Assembly: GCA_964016985.1 (NCBI GenBank)
Contig: OZ024824.1
Span: 121,764,839 to 121,828,838, forward strand
Length of the DNA stretch: 64,000 nt
From: Anodontia alba
Lineage: Eukaryota; Mollusca; Bivalvia; Lucinida; Lucinidae
Reading direction: 5' to 3'
Shown: positions 23,316-34,945 of the stretch, in pieces
How positions within the stretch are numbered: position 1 is the first letter of the stretch
Layout of the letters: every line of letters starts with the position of its first letter
Translations under genes and position numbers: made by a program
The notes under the pieces: generated by a model
What the model saw: only the letters and a program-made list of their open reading frames with translations
Told to the model about the DNA's origin: nothing
The model's database searches: none

Positions 23316-23419
23316 AACATGGTTTTCATGCATTAATATTCGCCAGGTCCCGCCGGAGGCCGCGGTTTCAACACCTCCCAAGGGACTTGGCGAATGTTAA
23401 TGCATTGAAAAACCATGTT
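23316..23419. repeat. Imperfect ~100-bp foldback
   Basis: AACATGGTTTTCATGCATTA on the left pairs with TAATGCATTGAAAAACCATG on the right. ATTCGCCAGGTCCC pairs with GGGACTTGGCGAAT inside, and the loop is GC-rich (GCCGGAGGCCGCGG). It is a non-coding foldback element or palindromic repeat. Confidence 0.75.
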
Positions 23420-24791
23420 CGTTCGCTATATTTGCATAAAAACTGAAAACATTTGCTACATTTCGCATTATATCCTGCACTTTTTCGCCTTTTCACCGAT
23501 GTCTCACGAACGCAATTTCCTCGGACTATGCTCGTTCTAGGGCCAGGCAGTACACATCTCGTAACGGCAGCAAATCTGTGTCCCCGTTACGATCATATTG
23601 AAAGTTGCACAGCCGTGCATTAACAGCGCGTGAATTGCCTTGTTAATGAACGGCTTTCGCCGGTTAATGCATGGTTGTTAATAACGTGCGACACTGCTTT
23701 TTATGCAATAATGGATAAAGAAATAACTTTATACCTTAGAATAGTTATCTCAAACATGTCTGATTACACTGTTACTATTGGCTGTAAAGACCAAGCCTCG
23801 AGGTTATAAAACGTTTTTCATGCTCAACTCAGCTGAGCATGAAATTTATTTTGCTTATGATAAATCTTAAAATACTGACATTTTTTAAACTTCTTTCATT
23901 CTCAACTCAGCTGACTGAAGAACTGAAGTTATTGCCTATATGGGCATCTTTGTGTATTTGTTTTTTAACATGGACTTAGCCGGTCTTGGCCTGCTTTGTT
24001 TTTAAATGAGCACGAACTTGCTAAGTTACGATCAAGATGTTTTTTACCAATATCTTATCTAAAATAGTCTTAGCAGCCCGGTGTGTTACCTTCTGCATTA
24101 GGACACGTGTGCAGTAACTGATTTGTCCACGGTTTAGAGGTCGCATGCTCTTATTTTTCTGCTGAAATTGCATTTAATCACTGCTTGACATAAATCATAT
24201 CCATTTTATAATCACATTTTTAACAATCTAGGTAATAATTTTGTACTTGCGGGACAAATCGACAGTCTCATGCTGTCCATAACGCCTAAACATTTCAAGG
24301 CAGATTTTTCGATTTTTCGACACTTTTCGATATCTCGGTACATTTTCCTGGGACTTTCAGCATAGGGTAATTTAAATGGGCTAGTATGCAGTCTGTGGAT
24401 TGATGTGGTGTTGTTACTGCCTATTGCTCGACGTACATGCCAGACGACCCCGAAAATATATGGCCCGTAATATCTTCTACAGGTACAAAGGATTCAATCA
24501 TGATTGAAAATTATGGTTGCAAACCGTTCATTTGTGGGACCTACGATGGTTCCAGTGTGCAAACAACGTGTGTATAGTCTCATAGTTTCTATAAAAAAAT
24601 GGCTTGATATAAATGAGTCTGGCGCGGACCTGATCGCATTATCTGAATATTTTGTATTTGCATCTCTGTGATATAATTTTAATAGTTTGTCTTTATATAT
24701 GTGTCAACCATGACGGCCATAACAGACCTGTGGTAAAATCATCTTATCAATCCATGCATCTTAAGAGTCACGCCAATATCAATGCACCAGA
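23420..24791. other. Spacer with small dyads
   Basis: Short dyads occur: CGTAACGG/CCGTTACG near 23562-23590, GCATTAACAGCG/GGTTAATGCATGG near 23618-23670, and the palindrome CATGCTCAACTCAGCTGAGCATG (23-mer described by its arms CATGCTCA and TGAGCATG) near 23820. No open frame of note. Confidence 0.45.
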
Positions 24792-25001
24792 CTTTAATTA
24801 GAGTGAAATTATTTTAACAAGGTTTATACCTTATTTTTCATTTTTACAGCGAGCATCTTTTAAATAGTCTGCTTTAGATTTAATTTGCAACTTAACCTTT
24901 AAATTAGAGTGAAATTATTTTAACAAAGTCTACAACTGATTTTTCTTTTTACAGCGAACATCTTCTAAATAGTCTGTTTAGATTTAATTTGCAACTTCTA
25001 A
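24792..25001. repeat. 106-bp tandem duplication
   Basis: AATTAGAGTGAAATTATTTT begins both halves (near 24796 and 24902). Each continues through TTTTTACAGCG and TAAATAGTCTG to GATTTAATTTGCAACTT. The two units differ by about ten changes, so the duplication is moderately old. Confidence 0.85.
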
Positions 25002-25200
25002 AACTTTTGTGATACCTCAATTGCTTTTAATATTGTGTACATTTGTCTATAATTTTTAATGTACGTCTGATAGCTAACATTTGTTTATATGTTTTTGCGT
25101 CTGTTTGTTGAATATTTACAATTGTACATGTCATTCTTAACAGTGAAGACCATATGTTAGACTTGCACTCGTGCCAAATATGTTATCCTCTTGAAATAAA

Positions 25201-25247
<47 letters not shown>

Positions 25248-25253
25248 TGTTAT
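25002..25253 (+). repeat. Possible retroelement 3' end with (ATT)n tail
   Basis: An AT-rich stretch ends TTGAAATAAA and passes straight into about 17 ATT repeats (25199-25250). Many non-LTR retrotransposons end in short tandem repeats after an AATAAA-like signal, so this could be a 5'-truncated LINE tail. No coding sequence supports that. Confidence 0.35.
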
Positions 25254-25289
25254 TATAGCATTTCACATAACGGCCATCACATCCATATA

Positions 25290-25603
25290 CAGTCGACTCT
25301 CGTTATCTCGACCTCGCTTATCTCGCATTACCGCTTATCTCGAAGTGAAAAGCTGGTCCCTCTTTAAACATGAAAATCTCACAACAGGTTACAAAATAAT
25401 GTAGAAAAGAGGAGCAATTTCTCCTCTTTTCCACAATATTTTCAATATATCTCTAACTCCAGGAGTCAAATTAGGTATACGTTTGTGAAATGTGGTTGTT
25501 CGATATATTTTTCCTCAATTCTGCAAACCTGATATGTCGAGGTACGGATATCTCGAAGTATTTTAGACAGTCCTTTGGAATTCGAGATAACGAGTGTCGA
25601 CTG
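25290..25603 (+). mobile_element. pogo/Tigger-type MITE, copy 1
   Basis: TIRs CAGTCGACTCTCGTTATCTC and its inverse GAGATAACGAGTGTCGACTG are flanked by TA on both sides, the target duplication expected for Tc1/mariner-pogo elements. The centre carries a hairpin, GAGGAG-CAATTT-CTCCTC, inside AAAAGAGG/CCTCTTTT. It is non-autonomous and about 314 bp long. Confidence 0.9.
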
Positions 25604-25942
25604 TAACATAATTATTTATTATAACACTGATCTAAATGACACAACACGGACACGAGAAATTATTTCTTCACTCACTGGTCTTGTCAGGTAAGAGGTGACA
25701 AAAGTTCAGTTGTCATATCAAGAAAGGCACTGCTACTACTAACTATCATTGTGGCCTCCACATTAAAAATAGGTCTTCCAACCCATTATCCGCTCCATGG
25801 GAAAAGTCATCAGGGTAGATGCGGACAGCGAAGAACATCAAACTGTGTGGATGCGAGGGGGATGCGGACAGAGGATGATTTCTCTGTCGGAGTCGGTTTG
25901 CTCGAATTACCGTACTTACCGTATTCGGAAAGAAAGGCCTGA
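25604..25942. other. Spacer with D-like fragment
   Basis: GATGCGGACAGCGAAGAAC and GATGCGAGGGGGATGCGGAC near 25818-25868 resemble repeat D halves. The 63-codon frame across them is not convincing. Confidence 0.4.
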
Positions 25943-26120
25943 GTAAACAGTGTAGACTATTTCAGACGCTGCAGAATGTGGCATCTGATCAGGGTCTACA
26001 TATTTTGCCATTCATCAAGCACTTTTACATACATTTATATATAGGCCGTAAAAATGGATTTGTTGTAGAGAAGTATAAGATAAAGAGTAACATGTGGGAA
26101 TATTTAGGGTAAATACGGTA
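25943..26120 (+). repeat. TGATCAG-type dyad with repeat E-like tail
   Basis: AAACAGTGTAGACTATTTCA and TCAGACGCTGCAGAATG face GTGGCATCTGATCAGGGTC, followed by TCTACATATTTTGCCA. The sequence continues to GAATATTTAGGGTAAATACG, the terminal motif of repeat E, so this is a diverged member. Confidence 0.6.
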
Positions 26121-26129
26121 TTTCAAATT

Positions 26130-26250
26130 TATAAAAGGTATCCAAAATCTCCCTTGAAACTAAAATTTTGAGTCAAAACCCCTCGACCCCCCCCCACCCC
26201 CACCCCCCCCCCCCCACACACACACTCCCCTCTGAATCCGCCACTGCGCA
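26130..26250 (-). repeat. GGCGGATTCAG-type element with poly-C run
   Basis: On the minus strand it begins CAGTGGCGGATTCAGAGG and contains a G-rich run (plus-strand C-rich 26180-26216) bordered by a short AC repeat. It is related in layout to 17526-17760. The minus frame of 63 codons is a glycine-rich artefact. Confidence 0.5.
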
Positions 26251-26312
26251 ATCTGATCAGGCCTTCGTTGTCTGCAACCATATCATTGTATACTGTAAAC
26301 TGTAATATCCCA

Positions 26313-26405
26313 GCAGGCACACAACGTTAAAATGACGTCGTATCAACGTCGATGCGACGTGATCACGTCGCATCGACGCTGATACGACGTCATTTTGATG
26401 TTTTG
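26313..26405. repeat. ACGTC palindrome Q
   Basis: AAAATGACGTCGTATCAACG pairs with CGCTGATACGACGTCATTTT. The centre GATGCGACGTGATCACGTCG is itself self-complementary and is repeatedly cut by the pentamer ACGTC. GCAGGCACACAACGTT precedes it, a start seen in short palindromic repeats of several marine invertebrates (from memory). Confidence 0.75.
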
Positions 26406-26912
26406 TCTATAGATTGCAAAGACGCTTACGGATCTTCACAGGATGATCTGGGCATGCACTGTTTCAATATATCCCGAAGACGCTTTTTCTCATGACTCAT
26501 ATGTGCAATGCGCAGATGTGGTTCATCCACACAGGCTCATCAAGGTTTTCGCTTTCCTCTCCAACATACGATTATTTAAGAGAAATAAAAACACTCGGCA
26601 GATTTTTCTGTCATATTACACAAGGGAGACAACTTTTGTGACTTCCTATTTATTTACCTACCAGCATACCAAGTCCCTTCACATAAAGGAGTCTTCGCTA
26701 AAATGAAATAAAAGTACACTTAAAATCGGAGCAAATGCTTTCCATGTACAGCAGACCCGTTTTCAGGAGGGGACAAAACACTTTTATTGAGTTGTTTCCC
26801 TGAAACTGTAACATTATCCATTAAGCGGGCAGCGTAGACTCTGAACACAGTGTATGTACACACAGGCTAAAAAAGGCCATTTAAGCTGTCCGCATGTTTC
26901 ACTGCGCGGCCT

Positions 26913-27154
26913 GGGCCCAGTTGTTCAAAGCGTCGTTGGCTTAACGAGCTCGTTAAGGGTCATTTCGTTAACTGTTTTAGCAGATTCAATATACAATATT
27001 CTGATATTTTTTGCTGAAAAAATGTGAGTAGCTTTTGCAGTGCAAAAGCTACTCACATTTTTTCAGCAAAAAATTTCAGCATATTTGCGTATCACTCGAT
27101 GTAAATTTTAACGAATCGTTAACTAACGATATCGTTAGCTTTGAACAGCTGGGC
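26913..27154. mobile_element. GGGCCCAGTTGTTCAAAG MITE, copy 1
   Basis: Left end GGGCCCAGTTGTTCAAAGCG; right end GCTTTGAACAGCTGGGC. A near-perfect internal palindrome (AAAATGTGAGTAGCTTTTGC facing GCAAAAGCTACTCACATTTT) lies at about 27013-27070. A second copy is at 43176-43397. Confidence 0.85.
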
Positions 27155-27424
27155 GAAGATTATTACGACGGCATTACGATCCGCGTTGTCAAAAAAGCAG
27201 CGTCTGGTACGTACAGTTTTTACCACTCTCACATTCACGCCCTCGATGGGGCGATTCTAATGAGTACACACAACATACAATTTCATGATACAATAAGAAA
27301 ATTTCCTGAAATATTTGTTTTCTGGAGCTATCGCAATGATTTCCTTGGGACATAAAAATGCGTTCAACTCAGCCATGGTAAACGAGCCGTCGGTGTTCGA
27401 GCCATTGCGACTTGACTGTATTTA
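27155..27424. mobile_element. Family B MITE, right-half copy
   Basis: GGCGATTCTAATGAGTACAC is followed by AACATACAAT. The right end GTTCGAGCCATTGCGACTTG then CTGTA matches the right half of 63475-63825. The left arm and left TIR are missing or unrecognisable: only GCCCTCGATGGGGC remains of the palindrome centre. Confidence 0.7.
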
Positions 27425-27443
27425 GGTTATGTAAGGTAAGTTG

Positions 27444-27445
<2 letters not shown>

Positions 27446-27526
<81 letters not shown>
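27446..27526. repeat. (AT)n microsatellite
   Basis: About 40 uninterrupted AT repeats. Confidence 0.95.
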
Positions 27527-27527
<1 letters not shown>

Positions 27528-27589
27528 CTAACTTGGCTTTTTGTGCAAATATAATGTACGTCGTGGAATACAAGATGGACATAATCTCG

Positions 27590-27910
27590 ATTTATACATG
27601 CACCTTAAATTGGGCCGCCTGAAGCGAAACATTGTCCTCGAACATGCGCAAAAGCGCAGATTGAGATCATTCTGTGCGCAAAGTATCATCCAGGTATCCA
27701 ATGATTCTGTAGAGGTCTTTGAAGCCCCGATCAGACTGCGCGGATGCGCAGGCTGATCTTGCTGTCCGCATATGCGCGAAGACATGTTTTTGCATGGCGC
27801 GGCCAAATTAATGTCTTTTAATTGGACCTCGAAATGGGCTACGCACCGTTGATTAGGTATATTCAAATTGCTATGCATTGTCATTAATGTGACTACTTGA
27901 ATGTTTGCGG
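27590..27910. repeat. GCGC-rich dyad repeat D
   Basis: ACATGCGCAAAAGCGCAGAT, then GCGCGGATGCGCAGGCTGAT and TGCGCGAAGACATG follow the layout of 15700-15975. Open frames of 71 and 128 codons on opposite strands overlap here and are repeat artefacts. Confidence 0.6.
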
Positions 27911-28586
27911 CCAAAAATGTTTATTTTCAGCAAGGTCACTCTCTGCTTTTTCCCAGCGGCCAAATGTACGGCTATAATTAAATGACAGCGGGTTAATTAA
28001 GTACCTTAAGTAATAAATCAGCTTCAAGTGTGAAGGATCACAGGGTTAATTAGGAAAAGTGTTATTATAATCATACGTATGATGGTCAGTTGATAGACAC
28101 TATCAATTAATATCTAATGAAAGCTTCACAAGGTTCCATATTATACGTGAATTTTATAAGCCGGGCACCAGCATTTCATACAAAATTGAATGTGTGTCCA
28201 TCGAAGACTCAGATCAGAGTCTTCCTGGGTTAGCGCTCTCTGTTGGCAGCATCTGCTGGACGCACATACAGTCTTACAGAAAGTGATGTATCCCGGCTCA
28301 TAAGTAGTATTACCTTAATAGTTTTCTCATAAATGTGCGTTGTGTGTTCACACTGGAGTAACCCTGCGAGAAGGTTTTGAAAAAAAGATACAGCCTTATA
28401 CTCGGACAAAATTATGTATGACGTCAACATGCCTATGCGAAATATATATATTTCTTTGTCACGAAAACAGATAAGTCGCTTTTATCAACCAAAACATATC
28501 AATATCCATGTTTGTTTTATGTATCCAGGAAATCATATGTCGTGGAAGCTAATTAAAATTTCTTCAGCGAGATGTTTTAATAAGTA
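27911..28586. other. Unrecognised spacer
   Basis: No gene recognised. GAAGACTCAGATCAGAGTCTTC at 28204-28225 (arms GAAGACTC and GAGTCTTC) is a short perfect palindrome. Confidence 0.45.
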
Positions 28587-28919
28587 CAGTTGACTTTCGT
28601 TATCTCGAACTCGCTTATCTCGAATAACCGCTTATCTGGAAGTGAAAATCTGGCCCCTGCCGAAACATGAACATCTAACAACAGGCAAAAAAATTATTGT
28701 AGAAAAGAGGAGAAATTGCTCCTAAGGAGCAATTTCTCCTCTTTTCCACAATATTTTTAGTATATCTCTAACTTCAAGATTCCAGTTACATATATATTTG
28801 TTAAATGTGGTTGTTCGAATAATTTTTTCCTCAATTCTGCAAATCGTATATGTCGAGGTACGGATATCTCGAAGTATTTAATAGAGTCCCTTGGAATTTG
28901 ATATAACGAGAGTCGACTG
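28587..28919 (+). mobile_element. pogo/Tigger-type MITE, copy 2
   Basis: TIRs CAGTTGACTTTCGTTATCTC and its inverse ATATAACGAGAGTCGACTG are flanked by TA. The central hairpin is longer and perfect here: AAAGAGGAGAAATTGCTCC faces GGAGCAATTTCTCCTCTTT around TAA. It ends about 18 bp before the LINE fragment. Confidence 0.9.
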
Positions 28920-28937
28920 TATTCATAAAATGTTGAG

Positions 28938-30495
28938 GCTCCAGGATCAGACGCAATACCTGCTGAGATCTACAAAGCAGGAGGAACTCCAGTTGCAAAG
29001 AAGATGACAGAGTTATTTCACATTAGGTGGAGAAAAGAAGCCACCCCTAAAGAATCCTTAGTTGTGTGATAATCATCGTGGCATCTCTTTATTGTCATTT
29101 GCTGGGAAGGTTCTTGCAAGAGTTCTACTTAACCGACTGAATGAGCACCTTGAACAGTCAGGGCTTCTACCAGAAAGCCAGTGTGGATTCAGACAGGACA
29201 GAGGAACAATTGATATGATCTTCACAGCAAGGCAGCTTCAAGAGAAATGCCGGGAACAGAACACGGACCTCTACATGAACTTTGTTGACCTTACCAAAAC
29301 ATTTGATACAATCAGTCGTGAGGGTCTTTGGAAAATTATGGCGAAATTTGGCTGTCCTACCAAGTTCATAGCATTGGTGAGGCAGTTCCACGATGGCATG
29401 TTCCATGATGGTGAGTTTTCTGATCCATTCCCTGTGACAAATGGTGTCAAGCAAGGCTGTGTGCTAGCCGCAACTCTGTTACAGCATGATGTTCTCTGCC
29501 ATGCTCACAGCTGCGTTCCAGGATGGTGACAATGGTATCGCTTTGATGGGATGCTTTTCAACCTAAGAAGGTTGCAAACCAAATCCAAGGTGCAGACAGA
29601 GGTGCTAGACGAGTTCCTCTTTGCTGATGACATGGAAAAGGGTGCTCAAACAGAAGAGAAGAGGTAAAAAGGGTGTATCAAGTATCTGACTCCTGTGACA
29701 GCTATGACCTCACAACCAGCATCAAGAAGACCGAGGTGGTTTATCAAGCCTTACAAGGAGCCCACAATTACAGTGAAAGGTCAAAGATTGCAAGTGGTAG
29801 ACAAGTTCACCTACCTTAGAAGCACATTGTCAAGAGTCGTGCACATTGATGATGAAGTCAAATACCGCAGCATTTGGCCGACTACGTGGTAGTGTTTGGG
29901 ATCGAAGTGGAATCAGGATTGACACAAAGCTGAAAGTCTACAAAGCTGTGGTGCTGCCAACACTATTGTTGCATGCGAAACGTGGACAGTTTACCCACGG
30001 CATGACAAAAGACTGAACCACTTCCATACAAGCTGCCTTAGAAAACTTTTAAAGATTAAGAGGCAAGACAGGATTCCAGACACAGAAGTCCTGAAAAGGG
30101 CAGGGATGCAGAGTATACATACTCTTCTGAAACTGGCACAGTTAAGATGGGCAGGTCATGTTACCAGGATGCCTGAGGAACGTTTGCCAAAGAAAATCCT
30201 TTATGGAGAACTAGAAATTGGCAAACGCTCCCATTGTGCTCATAAGAAGCGATACAAAGACACCGTAAAAGCCTCCCTCCAGGTTTTCAACATACCAACA
30301 GAGTCATGGACCGAGCAAAGTGGCGAGGCCTCATTAGAAGAGATGCTAGTGAATATGAGGCAAAAAGAATTAGCGTCGCCGAGCAGAAACGTGCACAGCG
30401 CAAAGTCTTGCTCTGACCTCTGTTGTTCCATCTGCAACAGACAGTTTAGAGTTAGAATTGGTCTAATCAGCCATCTTAGAACACACAAACAGTAG
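28938..30495 (+). pseudogene. LINE reverse transcriptase ORF2, truncated and broken
   Basis: The translated pieces run in order through a non-LTR retrotransposon RT. APGSDAIPAEIYKAGG (28938 on) is the first RT block. A stop at 29067 and a frameshift with apparent deletion follow. DNHRGISLLSFAGKVLARVL and QCGFRQDRGTIDMIF come next, then FVDLTKTFDTISREGLW (motif A) and VTNGVKQGCVLA (motif B). EFLFADDM (29611-29634) keeps the FADD catalytic box in another frame, then comes FTYLRSTLSRVVHIDDEVKYR, with further shifts. RWAGHVTRMPEERLPKKILYG and a C-terminal zinc-finger-like CSICNRQFRVRIGLISHLRTH close the ORF at 30495. The endonuclease domain is absent, so the copy is 5'-truncated. At least four frame breaks make it inactive. 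The group is a widespread animal LINE. I do not assign a clade. Confidence 0.9.
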
Positions 30496-30539
30496 CATTT
30501 CTCGCATGTGATTAAGATTTGTCAATGTCAGTAATGGCA

Positions 30540-30800
30540 GACGAACCATTATAAAATATTGGCCGCGCATGCGAAAACGTATTTTCCGTCATATGCAGAC
30601 TGCGAAGGCCAAGATCAGCCTGCGCAGTCTGATCGGGACTTTCGCTGTCACTAACAGAACCCTTGAAAAACAAATAAAATGTTTCAATGGAGGCCAAATG
30701 CCCTGATGAGGCTTTGCATATGTGCAGGATGATGTGAATCCGCACATTTTACGCATGCTCGGAAACACCTTTTCGCTTGGTGTTGCCCATATTTCTTCGT
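30540..30800. repeat. GCGC-rich dyad repeat D
   Basis: GGCCGCGCATGCGAAAACGT, GCAGACTGCGAAGGCC, CTGCGCAGTCTGATCGGGAC and GCTTTGCATATGTGCAGGAT follow the D layout in combination with 8795-9060. It lies 45 bp downstream of the LINE end. Confidence 0.6.
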
Positions 30801-31770
30801 GGCGCCAACTATAAACCCACCTGCAAACAGAAAATAGCATCATTGTAGTGTAAACCGAACCCGGAGTACTTTGATGCTCCGTCTAAGTGAAGTTGAATAT
30901 GGTCATGATGTCGACACCTTTCCCCCGTGTTCAGCTCGTGCTGTCTTTGCCAAAAACCTGGCAACTCGGTTACCCAAACATAAACTCAATATATCTGTCT
31001 TGCATAATTGTTAAAAGAAAAGAACATTTGTAAGTGAAACACTACATACCATTTAACAAAATGTACCACAATGAAAGTACTACTTTGGCACAATCAGTAA
31101 TAAATTACTGTTGTCAGTTGCTGGGTGTATGTATGTGTTTTGGGTGAAGGGAGTGGAGGGGGAGAAGGGGGTGGGGCTGCTTAAGCTTGCTTTACGGGAT
31201 CCCAATCATCGCCCTCAGCTTTCATTCTGGAAAGTGTATATTTGGTTAGTGTACAGAAATTCTGGCGCAGAGAATAAGCAAAGTTTGGTGTATCCCCACG
31301 TGATATTTTACAAATCCTCCTACATTTAAATATGATTTCAGTTTCGATCTTATTTGAGCCAGCCGGGGCACAGCATAGTCTATAAAATTGTATCAGATCA
31401 GGGTCTTCGCAGGGCACGCTGTGGATAGCTAAAGACACAAAGTATCTTCATACCGCCAGATGTTTAGCTTGCACTGAATGATGAAGAACTTACTACTATC
31501 TTAATCTCACTGGGAAGCCCTTTGTGCTTTGCAGACATTGAATTAGCCTAATATGTTTTCTTATCCAATGCAAGCTAAAATTCTGAATTTTAGTTCTTAA
31601 ATAGTGTCCAGCAGGAACTTAACGGACACTTCGTAAAAGTATCGCCGCTATGCTTTTGATATCAAGGGAAATGGATACACTCAGTAGTTCTTTTCGCCAT
31701 TTTACAAGGGGGACCATTATTTAGACTTCTGGTATGCTTTCTGCACCCCGTCTAAAAACGGGCTATGTTT
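30801..31770. other. Unrecognised spacer
   Basis: About 1 kb without a recognised gene. A GGGAGTGGAGGGGGAGAAGG purine run lies near 31149. TATCAGATCAGGGTCTTCGC near 31389 is half of a TGATCAG-type dyad. Confidence 0.45.
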
Positions 31771-31931
31771 TAACTCTTTGCATACTAGGTAATTTTGCAT
31801 GCTTTTTGTCGTCTGTGATCAGATTGTCAAATAGTTTGGATCCAGATCAGGCCAGCCTGATTTGGGTAAAAACTGTTTGCAAAGGTTATTAGCAGACGAC
31901 AAAAGCCGCAACTAGCGAGGAAAGAGTTAAA
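31771..31931. mobile_element. MITE with TTTAACTCTTTGC ends
   Basis: TTTTAACTCTTTGCATACTA at the left faces GCGAGGAAAGAGTTAAAA at the right. Inside, TTTTTGTCGTCTG faces CAGACGACAAAAG and a weak TGATCAG-type dyad sits at the centre. It is short, with clear inverted ends and no coding. Confidence 0.75.
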
Positions 31932-33198
31932 AGAAAAGAATAAGCACAAAGGGGAGCACTTTTTTCCATGAAATTTCTTAAATATACATTTTAACGTTGA
32001 GTGTCGAGTTTTCTTGTCAGCGCCGTCAAGCTTTTTTCTTTCGGCGTAGCATTTTGCAAACTGAATGTATACGACTAGAGTCTGGTTAAATAATATTAAT
32101 GCCAAGACTAGGTCGGTATGTACATACGTTGAGTGCAGTATATAGACATCGATAACAAGACACTAGGTTGGTGATGAGCCTCTAATCTTATCTTTATTAC
32201 ACGCGTCCTTATCAAATGGATTTGATATGGATGCATGTAATAAATTATTTAACCTAAGTTTTCCGATAGACAGGCCTGAACAAGCAGTGTAGACTGCAGT
32301 GTAGACTCATATCAGACGCAATGGGGTCTACACCGTTTGGTAGTACAACGGACCTTATCAAATTTTAGGGCAAACATGTTAAGGAATTTACTGTGCTTTC
32401 GACATATTTCAAAAAGTCTTTATTTTTGCTTGGGGCTTTACACAGAAGTAAATTTGCAAACTTGTGTCCTGATTGAATGCAAAACAATTTGTCGTAGCAA
32501 CCTATGCATAGAAATTTTATTACAGTCATTGGTTTTAAAACGATCAAATATTTACATTTTTTCCTTAGTAAAAATAAAGCAAAGTATACAGAAATCTGTA
32601 GAATAGGTACCTTGGAGAAAGATTTTGAACAAATTTCGCTGGTTTATTTTTTTCTGAAATGGTCACAATATTGTTGTGAAACATCTTTGATTTAAATTCA
32701 GCAAAGAAAATAAAAAAATAGTTTCTGAGACAAAATTTCAGAAGCAATCGCTTTACTATAATAATTGCATCGGTCAGACGAATTTGGCCGTATATTTAGT
32801 ATAAGGGTAAATATTTGAGAACAAAACACAGACATGAACAAGCAAATGGTTTCTGGTAAGATATGTCAATCTGAACAAAATACTACTTTCATTTAAAATA
32901 AAATGCCAAGCAAAACAAACTGTCGGAAGGACAGTAGTCGAACACTTTAAGTAAATACAGTAAATCATTAGATTTCAGGTATGCTATTTTATTAAACGGA
33001 TATGTTAATGGGGACATTTATCCGTATAATACCTGGAAAATCTTATCAATATAATATATGTTTTATTTTTATGTACTAAAGAGTCTTTATTGTATGAAGA
33101 GCAAAATATATAGATGAGCCACGACTCGGGAAAAGAGCTGTTATATCAGATACCAACAGCTAAGGTTCGGATGAGCTTGTGCATCCAACGATTCACAT
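31932..33198. other. Spacer with one dyad
   Basis: Holds a TGATCAG-type dyad at 32279-32340 (GCAGTGTAGACTCATATCAG facing GGGGTCTACACCGTTTG). ATGCCAAGCAAAACAAACTG near 32904 is related to the 8.37-kb spacer. No gene recognised. Open frames of up to 92 codons lack support. Confidence 0.45.
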
Positions 33199-34055
33199 CA
33201 TTACGAAAACATGCCTATTCAAATATCCTGAAAATTTTACCACTTAATAGAAGGGAAGGCAATGATCAGGAATCGACATAATTATCCCACACCTCCCATC
33301 AGAGACATCAAAGGGAAAGAAATGCAAACCCGAAATAACTAGACCCTAATGAAAACATCATTAGCAGAAAGCCAAACGGATAGTTACTTTCACATAAAGT
33401 GGCCAAATGGCTATCCAAAACAAAAAGATGTAAGCGACACACACATTCAAAGACGAACTATAACAAAAATAAACCATGACAGAAGAACCGCCTTGGAACG
33501 GTCAATGAAAAGTATTTCACTGGGGGGTGGCGGGTGGGGAGCAAAAGAAAACCAACAGTTACGAAGACTCCGGTGGGCCCGACCAAAGATAGAGCATCAA
33601 GTATCAACCAACATTACCCAAAATTAAATTTCAAGTAAGCCTTTACGCTGGAACCATCATAGAATCTGAAGCTAACCCGCCTGCGTGCCATTAAAGAGGG
33701 AAGCAAAGTTATTAACCGTGATTGGGTTAACAACCTTGCATGCAGTCTGTCGTATAATATTTATGTTGTACCCAATCTTTTTATATGGAAGAATGATTTT
33801 ACGAAATTGGGTACTGAAGTCATTGCAAGCATATATTTTTCTGAATTTAGACACTAAGTCACCATAAACAATGAAAGTTTTCAGATAAAAAAAATCTAGC
33901 ATTTTTCATATTTCTGCTTCTAACGAGTACCTACAATCTATGATTTTGAGCAGAAATAAGAAAAAATTACGAATACCCCTGTAAACCCCAGTTTTACTAA
34001 ATAAAAGTGGAGTTTAAGGGAGTTAAAATTATACTACTGGCATGTTTTCTTGATG
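33199..34055 (-). mobile_element. Family A MITE split by a Penelope-like insertion
   Basis: The left end (CATTACGAAAACATGCCTAT ... GAAAATTTTACCAC) stops at about 33243. The element resumes at about 33869 with AATGAAAGTTTTCAGATAAA and ends CATGTTTTCTTGATG at 34055. The 625-bp block between is Penelope-like RT plus 3' UTR. The central palindrome keeps only one arm (CTTCTAACGAGTACCTAC), as at 671-925. Confidence 0.85.
33244..33868 (-). pseudogene. Penelope-like RT C-terminus and type-3 3' UTR
   Basis: On the minus strand the insert begins within YGDLVSKFRKIYACNDFS. It continues through FRKIILPYKKIGYNINIIRQ and ACKVVNPITVNNFASLFNG, collinear with residues near the end of the RT at 50180-51666. 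After the coding end comes about 400 bp of 3' UTR with the hairpin ACCGTTCCAAGGCGGT (33487-33502), ending at TTGCCTTCCCTTCTATT. The same UTR type occurs at 35690-36118 and 46460-46806. It is 5'-truncated. I see no clear target duplication at its junctions with the split MITE. Confidence 0.8.
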
Positions 34056-34507
34056 GAAACTGTTTGTTTATACATCAAAGCTGTAAGACAAGGAGGAACT
34101 TTAGCCACAGAACTAGACACGCGACCACGCCAAGGGGCCGGGTTTTGCGCATTGAAAGGCTGATTCGTTAGAAAGTCCGAAGAGGCTGTTTTCCGCGATC
34201 CGGCTCAAATGAATAGCATTGGGCGCGCGTTATTAGTTCGTATGTCACACCATTCAGTATGTCAATGTCAAAAATACATTCATTAGCGCTTTTGATTGAA
34301 AAAAAAAAAAAAAAAAAAAAAAAAATAGACACACATTTACGCCTGTGTTTGTAAATGCCCTATCCAATTAGTTTGGTCACGAAAAAATGAACTGTCACAT
34401 TAACAACAAAATATTTCTCTGGCCGATGACAGGATGCTAGGAAACTTCGACAGTGTTGGCGTGAGCACATGTGGAGATAAAAAAAGAAAGATCATACCAT
34501 TTCAATG
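34056..34507. other. Spacer with poly-A run
   Basis: A poly-A run lies at about 34299-34325. No gene recognised. Confidence 0.5.
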
Positions 34508-34692
<185 letters not shown>

Positions 34693-34754
34693 TTTTAAAC
34701 CAGTTCGCAGAAGTGAAGTCAACTAGTCATGTTTCATTTTCATTGCAAATAGCT

Positions 34755-34945
34755 CATGAGACGACATAGAACGCGGCTTCTCAGCAGAGTCTACACTGTT
34801 GATGTAGACCATAAATCCATAAATTGTAGACCATGTATCCATAAATGTTTAGACACAACATTTGGTAGTAAATTGTACTTGTGCAACTTTTAGAACAAGT
34901 ATGGTAAGGTGTTGAGGTCCCCGAGTACGTAGAATAAATACGGTA
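34755..34945 (+). repeat. Dyad half with repeat E-like tail
   Basis: GAGACGACATAGAACGCGGC ... GCAGAGTCTACACTGTTG is a decayed TGATCAG-type dyad. A short duplication (GTAGACCATAAATCCATAAA and GTAGACCATGTATCCATAAA) follows, then AAGTATGGTAAGGTGTTGAG and AGAATAAATACGGTAC as at 14690-14800. Confidence 0.5.

Noticed and set aside
27528..27914. 128-codon minus-strand frame as a gene
   Set aside because: It lies over GCGC-rich repeat D and next to an (AT)n tract, and shows no domain.
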